Positions 24,648 to 28,638 of a DNA stretch of 28,638 nucleotides are shown one piece after another. Source of the DNA: Balneolia bacterium (lineage in GTDB: Bacteria > Bacteroidota > Rhodothermia > Balneolales > Cyclonatronaceae); assembly GCA_003567135.1 (NCBI GenBank), contig PXAI01000019.1, positions 1 through 28,638 of the forward strand, in the 5' to 3' direction. The translations under genes were made by a program, and so were the position numbers. Each line of letters begins with the position of its first letter. Position 1 is the first letter of the stretch. The notes under the pieces were generated by a model, which was given only the letters and a program-made list of their open reading frames with translations, was not told the origin of the DNA and ran no database searches.

Positions 24648-25283
24648 TCACTTTTTTCTGGCCAGAAGAATACCGTCACGGACGGGGAGCATCACGTTCT
24701 CGAATTCCGGATCGTTTGCTACAAGCTGATTAAAGCGGTGTATAGCCCTGCTTTTTCGATCAGAAGGATGGAGAACCCCGCCTTGCCAGAAAACGTTATC
24801 AGCAATCAATATCCCGCCATTGCTAAGAAGTTTTTTCGCGGATTTGAAATATTCGGGATAATGATCCTTATCGGCATCAATAAAAACAATATCATAGCCG
24901 GGTTCTAAAGTGAGTACTGTATTGCGGGAATTGCCTTCTATAATATTGATTTTATGTGATATACCGGAACGCTCAAAACCTTCACGGGCGATTTTCAGGT
25001 ATTTAAGATTCATCTCCAGCGTGTCAATGGTGCCATCTTCAGGCAGCGATTCGGCCATCGTAAGCGTGGCGTATCCGGTAAAAGTGCCGATTTCGAGAAT
25101 GCGCTTCGCGGATGAAATCTTAACTAAAAACCGCAGTAAACCGCCTACATGAGGTCCGGAAAGCATATCATCATACAAAAGCCGTTCCGTAGTAGCCTCT
25201 GAAATCCATCGCGTATGTTCACTTTCAGGCGTGGAATGTTCTAACGAATAATCAATAAGTACTGCAGGAATGGATTCAGACAT
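24648..25283 (-). CDS. Class I SAM-dependent O-methyltransferase (caffeoyl-CoA OMT-like)
   Basis: The 211-residue protein fits O-methyltransferase family 3 in length and motifs. The SAM-binding loop ILEIGTFTGYATL lies near residue 62, the acidic DTLEMN near 86, the metal-binding and catalytic stretch DIVFIDADKDHYPEYF near 130, and GGILIADNVFWQGGV near 155. An N-terminal helical cap (TERLLYDDMLSGPHVGG) is also typical. Such enzymes methylate catechol-like hydroxyls with a divalent metal, but most bacterial members have unknown substrates. The gene is alone on its strand, and its TGA is directly next to the stop of the convergent DUF885 gene. Confidence 0.9.
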   Translation of the reverse strand: MSESIPAVLIDYSLEHSTPESEHTRWISEATTERLLYDDMLSGPHVGGLLRFLVKISSAKRILEIGTFTGYATLTMAESLPEDGTIDTLEMNLKYLKIAREGFERSGISHKINIIEGNSRNTVLTLEPGYDIVFIDADKDHYPEYFKSAKKLLSNGGILIADNVFWQGGVLHPSDRKSRAIHRFNQLVANDPEFENVMLPVRDGILLARKK

Positions 25284-25361
25284 AAGCGGGTTTTAGATAC
25301 AATTCAGAAAACCGTAAAAATACAACGAAAATTGCCCAGAGAACAAAACCAATCCAAATTT

Positions 25362-25529
25362 AAAACTCCTGATAAATCATGAAATTCACGGAAGCCATTA
25401 AGTAAATCATGTCAATTGAAAATCCCCATAAATCATAGATATAAAGGTTGTCAACAGCTAACTCACATCAACCAAAACTCCTAATAAATCACGGCAATCA
25501 AGGCACAATCAAGTAAATCACGGTAAATT
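25362..25529 (+). repeat. Degenerate direct repeats with iterated TAAATCA motif
   Basis: Two imperfect copies of about 55 bases, both starting AAAACTCCTRATAAATCA (25362-25416 and 25474-25529), lie between divergent genes just before the acyltransferase ATG. The core TAAATCA occurs five times (near 25372, 25402, 25429, 25483 and 25513), usually about 27-30 bases apart. It may be a regulatory site array or a decayed repeat. No gene is visible here. Confidence 0.55.
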
Positions 25530-25546
25530 AAGCTATTTTCCCACGA

Positions 25547-26233
25547 ATGAACGAAACCCCCGACTTCATACCAGCTGACGAAAACCAGTTTGTAATCTGG
25601 TTTTTTGGCGTATACACCAAGTATCTGGCGAAAATCCGGTTCAGAAATGTGTATATACAGCAGGATTATCAGCCCGAAAAAAATAAGAGCACACTTTTTT
25701 ACGGTAATCACTCAAGCTGGTGGGATGCGCTGACGCCGTTAATTCTGAATAACTATCGCTTCAAACAAAACGCGCGGGCCGTTATGGAGGAACCCCAGGT
25801 TCGTCGTTATGGATTCTTCAAAAAGATCGGATGTTTTTCGATCGACAGAAATGATCCCAGAAAAGCCCTGAAATCGCTCGCGTATGGAATCGACTGGCTT
25901 CACGGTGAAAATAACAGTTTGTATCTGTATCCTGAAGGCAAACTCGGAAATCCCTCTGTAAGCCCCGAACAAATTTCTTTTGAACAGGGAATTGGCTGGA
26001 TGTCTACCAGACTCGATCCGGACAAGGTGGATATCGTGCCGCTGACCCAGCACATTCATCTGATGCACGATCACAAGCCAACGTTGTTCATTCATATCGG
26101 CAAACCTGTTCAGCTAACGACTGATGGGAAAAAGGAACGGACCCTTGAGTTTGAATCTATCTTAAAAGCGCAAATGAAGGAGCTAATACGAAAAGCTTCA
26201 GAGAAAGAGCCCGGGTTTGATAAGTGGCTTTAA
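25547..26233 (+). CDS. Lysophospholipid (PlsC-like) acyltransferase
   Basis: The 228-residue protein has the glycerolipid acyltransferase motif NHSSWWD (54-60, the NHX4D block with catalytic His55 and Asp60) and the phosphate-binding block YPEGKLG (128-134, Glu130). Spacing fits the PlsC superfamily. A hydrophobic stretch near residues 14-30 may help membrane association. It probably transfers a fatty acyl group to a lipid or lipid-like acceptor, but the acceptor is not clear, since relatives include enzymes for glycerolipids, ornithine lipids and carotenoids. No partner lipid gene is adjacent. The short upstream region is repeat-rich. Confidence 0.88.
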   Translation: MNETPDFIPADENQFVIWFFGVYTKYLAKIRFRNVYIQQDYQPEKNKSTLFYGNHSSWWDALTPLILNNYRFKQNARAVMEEPQVRRYGFFKKIGCFSIDRNDPRKALKSLAYGIDWLHGENNSLYLYPEGKLGNPSVSPEQISFEQGIGWMSTRLDPDKVDIVPLTQHIHLMHDHKPTLFIHIGKPVQLTTDGKKERTLEFESILKAQMKELIRKASEKEPGFDKWL

Positions 26234-26269
26234 ATCGACATTCTCCCTGAATTAGATATAAGCGTGTTG

Positions 26270-26285
26270 CATAATATATATTATG
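26270..26285. other. AT-rich 16-base palindrome between convergent genes
   Basis: CATAATATATATTATG is a perfect palindrome about 36 bases after the acyltransferase stop. The gap to the convergent SDR gene is 172 bases and otherwise shows nothing. It may form a weak terminator hairpin or be chance. Confidence 0.4.
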
Positions 26286-26405
26286 TAAAGTTAAATATAT
26301 TTCAAACCAAACCATCCTTCTAAACTTTTTTAAATCTTCTGAGTCGTACTGCCCTGCCTGAATGATCGCTGCTATCAGAATGACTATCCTGATACACATT
26401 ACTAA

Positions 26406-27116
26406 TTAAAGTTCGCCTTGCTGCGGCTGGATAATAACTTCTTCAACACACGTTCTGGATGACATTCCGCACAGACTCACCATCATCAGGCCGATATCCT
26501 CCGGATCAATCAGCCTTTCAGGATCAATACCGGATCCATCCCATGAAGTTGACCAAGTCTGACCCAAATTAAAAGCCGTAGTGGAAATTTTCGTGTCTTT
26601 GAGAGCTTCCCTGAGTGACTGCATATATCCGAGTAATCCATGTTTCGCCGCGCTGTAAGCTCCAGCACGTGCCTGGCCTTTAACTGAGGTAACCGAACAA
26701 ATGGTGAAAATTCTGGATTCTCTGGTTTTTAATTTTGGAAGAACGGCGTTTGTTAGCCCGATAGCCGTAAGCGTATTGATTTCATACTGCTTTACATAAT
26801 CTATGATATCGCTGTCTAATACGCTTTTTTGAAGAAAATAGCCGGCGTTATTGATCAGTACGCTGCAATTTAAAGCTAAGGGATGCTTTATAAGCTCTTG
26901 AATAAAATCATCATCTGTCAAATCTCCTGCTATATAATCAACATTTTCAGCTCCTGCTTTTAGACAGATTTCCCGGGTTTCTTTTAGCTCTGATTCAGTC
27001 CTTGATGTCAATAATAAGTTATGCTGCGTTCTTTCAGCATAAACTTTGGCGATGCTCCTCCCTATTCCGCGTCCTGCTCCTGTAATTATTACGCTGGATT
27101 GCGGATCAACAGCCAT
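26406..27116 (-). CDS. SDR-family NAD(P)-dependent oxidoreductase
   Basis: The protein (236 residues from this start) is a classical short-chain dehydrogenase: TGAGRGIG cofactor loop (12-19), NNAG (89-92), Asn114, catalytic Ser141 and YSAAK with Tyr154/Lys158. An Arg after the beta-2 strand (LLLTSRTE) suggests NADPH preference. I chose ATG 27116, two bases after the queE stop and preceded by a GGGAG ribosome site; the longer start at 27164 would overlap queE by 46 bases. The position behind queD and queE is suggestive: QueD is a pterin synthase homologue and some SDRs reduce pterins (sepiapterin reductase), but a fatty-acid or sugar role is equally possible on sequence alone. Confidence 0.87.
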   Translation of the reverse strand: MAVDPQSSVIITGAGRGIGRSIAKVYAERTQHNLLLTSRTESELKETREICLKAGAENVDYIAGDLTDDDFIQELIKHPLALNCSVLINNAGYFLQKSVLDSDIIDYVKQYEINTLTAIGLTNAVLPKLKTRESRIFTICSVTSVKGQARAGAYSAAKHGLLGYMQSLREALKDTKISTTAFNLGQTWSTSWDGSGIDPERLIDPEDIGLMMVSLCGMSSRTCVEEVIIQPQQGEL

Positions 27117-27118
27117 GT

Positions 27119-27775
27119 TTACCGGACTCCCAGAAACTTGTGAGTCTGTAAACTGATTCCCCACTGAGGATTATTCTTCACATACTCCACGATCATCGGC
27201 ATTGATTCGGGCGTATCCCATTCAGGCTGGAGAAGCAGCCGGGTTCCTTCCGGACACTTCGCGGCATTTTCCTCGGCCCACTTAAGATCTTTTTTGGTCA
27301 GCACAACGACTTTAAGTTCATCCACATACGGGAACACTTCTTCAAGCGGCTTTTTGAAACGTTTTGGGGAGAGCGTAATCCAGTCGAGGTGTCCGCTAAG
27401 CGGTGAAGATCCGCTTGTTTCGATGTGAATACTCAGATTGCGCTGTTTTAGAACGGTTGTTAACGGCCCGAGATCGTGTAAGAGTGGTTCACCTCCGGTA
27501 ATGACCACAAACGGTGCGCGACTCGCTTCGGCAGAAACGGCCAGATCACGAACAGAGATTTTCGGATGCTTATCGCCATCCCAGCTGTCTTTTACATCGC
27601 ACCACCAACACTTCACGTCGCATCCCGCCGTGCGGATAAAATACGCCGGACGCCCTGTATGCGCGCCCTCACCCTGTATGGTGAAAAAATGCTCCATCAC
27701 CGGATACAGCACATCCTCCGGCTTTTTTAATCCGGTTTCGGTATTCAGAGCGCTTTTTACTTCAGTTTCAAACAT
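27119..27775 (-). CDS. queE: 7-carboxy-7-deazaguanine synthase
   Basis: This radical SAM enzyme rearranges 6-carboxytetrahydropterin to 7-carboxy-7-deazaguanine, the committed step to preQ0 and queuosine. The family start HFFTIQGEGAHTGRPA (about 29-44) and the cluster motif CDVKCWWC (Cys52, Cys56, Cys59) are clear, followed by ITGGEPLLH and ETSGS SAM-binding segments. From ATG 27775 it has 218 residues and overlaps queD by eight bases (ATGTTTGA); a start at 27793 is possible but would overlap more. It is directly coupled to queD upstream and to an SDR downstream. QueC and QueF, needed to complete preQ1, are not in the window. Confidence 0.94.
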   Translation of the reverse strand: MFETEVKSALNTETGLKKPEDVLYPVMEHFFTIQGEGAHTGRPAYFIRTAGCDVKCWWCDVKDSWDGDKHPKISVRDLAVSAEASRAPFVVITGGEPLLHDLGPLTTVLKQRNLSIHIETSGSSPLSGHLDWITLSPKRFKKPLEEVFPYVDELKVVVLTKKDLKWAEENAAKCPEGTRLLLQPEWDTPESMPMIVEYVKNNPQWGISLQTHKFLGVR

Positions 27776-28157
27776 CTTTATCAGTATATACAACCCAGTT
27801 ATTCGGCGTTTCCCAAACGGTTACGGTCAGCTCAATCTCACCGGGAATTCGCTTAACGGTTTCCTGATGAATAAATTCTGCAATGCGTTCTGCCGTAGTC
27901 GAACATTCCATCAGATCGTTCAGCACGCCGTGATCGAGTCCGCCTTTCAGTGAATCCTGCGCAGCCCATTTCAGTTCTTTGAAATCGCACACCATGTCAG
28001 GTGTTTTCAGGTATTTGGAAGGATTCAGTTTGTGGGATTTAGCAGCGATCTGCACTTTATAGGTATGTCCGTGCATACGGCCGCACTTTCCGTCGTATCC
28101 TTCAATAAAATGAGCGGAATCTATGTTAAATTCAGTATTGAGAGTCCAGGTTGGCAT
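27768..28157 (-). CDS. queD: 6-carboxy-5,6,7,8-tetrahydropterin synthase
   Basis: The 129-residue protein belongs to the 6-pyruvoyl-tetrahydropterin synthase fold and makes 6-carboxytetrahydropterin from dihydroneopterin triphosphate. Zinc ligands His16, His29 and His31 and the catalytic Cys25 lie in FNIDSAHF and CGRMHGH, the CxxxHGH form typical of QueD. The catalytic Asp-His pair (LDHG, Asp75/His76) and pterin-anchoring Glu116 (VWETPNN) are also present. It heads the minus-strand queD-queE-SDR operon, with about 170 bases of AT-rich DNA to the divergent gene at 28327 that probably holds both promoters. Confidence 0.95.
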   Translation of the reverse strand: MPTWTLNTEFNIDSAHFIEGYDGKCGRMHGHTYKVQIAAKSHKLNPSKYLKTPDMVCDFKELKWAAQDSLKGGLDHGVLNDLMECSTTAERIAEFIHQETVKRIPGEIELTVTVWETPNNWVVYTDKDV

Positions 28158-28326
28158 TGGCTGATTGAGAATCTGATCGTAATCTGTTTTTTCGATTTTG
28201 GGATAATTACCAAAAATACGAATAATTAACGTTATTTTCGCTCCTGATGCGTTGTCATCTTACCTGACGTTCCACAGACTTGTCTCCTGTTCCGATTTCT
28301 TTAAACCTCAACCCTTTGCCCTGTTC

Positions 28327-28638
28327 ATGAAATTCGTTTTACTTCTGATCTGTCTCTCATTTTTCACTTTTAGTGATGCCTGGGCTGTCGAATCAGAGCC
28401 TCAGCTGCAGCAAAGTTCGGATGAAAGCATTGTGATACGAGCGCGCTGGCGGGCCGGTGATATGCGCCGGTACGAGTTTACGGAAAAAACGGGCAACCCA
28501 AATATTCCGCAGGAAGAGTTTTCCACGCGGAGTGCAGAGATTCACGTGGATGTGGTTGGAGAAGTATCCGGTGGATATGCCCTGCTCTGGCGCTTTTTCA
28601 GTGATGACATCGAGTTTCTGGGCGAACCCCAGTTGGAT
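28327..28638 (+). CDS. Secreted protein of unknown function (partial, cut by window end)
   Basis: An ATG at 28327 opens a frame that runs to the window edge (104 codons seen). The start is a clear Sec signal peptide (FVLLLICLSFFTF, likely cut after AWA at about residue 20). The mature part (RARWRAGDMRRYEFTEKTG, then SAEIHVDVVGEV) looks like the first strands of a beta-rich periplasmic domain. I do not recognise the family from this fragment. It is divergent from queD and not obviously related to it. Confidence 0.75.
   Translation, partial: MKFVLLLICLSFFTFSDAWAVESEPQLQQSSDESIVIRARWRAGDMRRYEFTEKTGNPNIPQEEFSTRSAEIHVDVVGEVSGGYALLWRFFSDDIEFLGEPQLD

Noticed and set aside
25362..25529. Replication origin or plasmid iterons
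   Set aside because: The motif is degenerate and no DnaA box, replication gene or skew signal is visible nearby.

Overview
The window looks like chromosome from a member of the Fibrobacterota-Chlorobiota-Bacteroidota superphylum, most likely Balneolota or Rhodothermota. That placement is an inference. It rests on a secreted protein with a type IX secretion (Por) C-terminal sorting domain of the NYPNPFNP kind, a tiny PID-CTERM protein, the slipin/NfeD pair, and many palindromic intergenic repeats of the kind common in this group. No tRNA, rRNA, CRISPR array, transposase, integrase or phage gene was seen. Most genes are housekeeping or metabolic, and the unusual material lies in the intergenic repeats and in a few odd protein features.

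Left part (1-8830): a tandem array of hairpin units (17-390) precedes an AtuA-family (DUF1446) gene. A tight same-strand run follows: a renalase-like FAD oxidoreductase, an ABC exporter half with an Asp in place of the catalytic Glu, a ribonuclease Z with a long Gly/Arg/Tyr repeat tail, a second ABC exporter half with a canonical Glu but a degenerate signature motif, and a cyclophilin. The two ABC halves have complementary defects and fit a heterodimeric exporter whose genes are split by the RNase Z gene.

Middle (8857-17760): an asparagine-synthetase-like protein that lacks the glutaminase Cys, a lipoprotein gene broken by a one-base frameshift, a secreted T9SS-sorted protein, a very small membrane peptide, and an overlapping nfeD-slipin operon. 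Next come two structured repeat elements, a DUF4236 membrane protein on the minus strand, and a second array of the same hairpin family seen at the left end, inverted.

Right part (17997-28638): AMP-forming acetyl-CoA synthetase with a clear terminator, a nested inverted-repeat region, a UvrD/PcrA-type helicase, a 60-residue PID-CTERM protein (minus strand), a DUF885 metallopeptidase-like protein convergent with an O-methyltransferase, a lysophospholipid acyltransferase preceded by an iterated short motif, and a minus-strand queD-queE-SDR operon of 7-deazaguanine (queuosine) precursor synthesis. The window ends inside a secreted protein gene divergent from queD.

I see no complete, clearly new multi-gene defence or mobile system. 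The best candidates for novelty are the tandem double-hairpin arrays, which show compensatory stem changes between loci, and the RNase Z with an RGG-like tail and an altered metal-binding motif inside the exporter operon.
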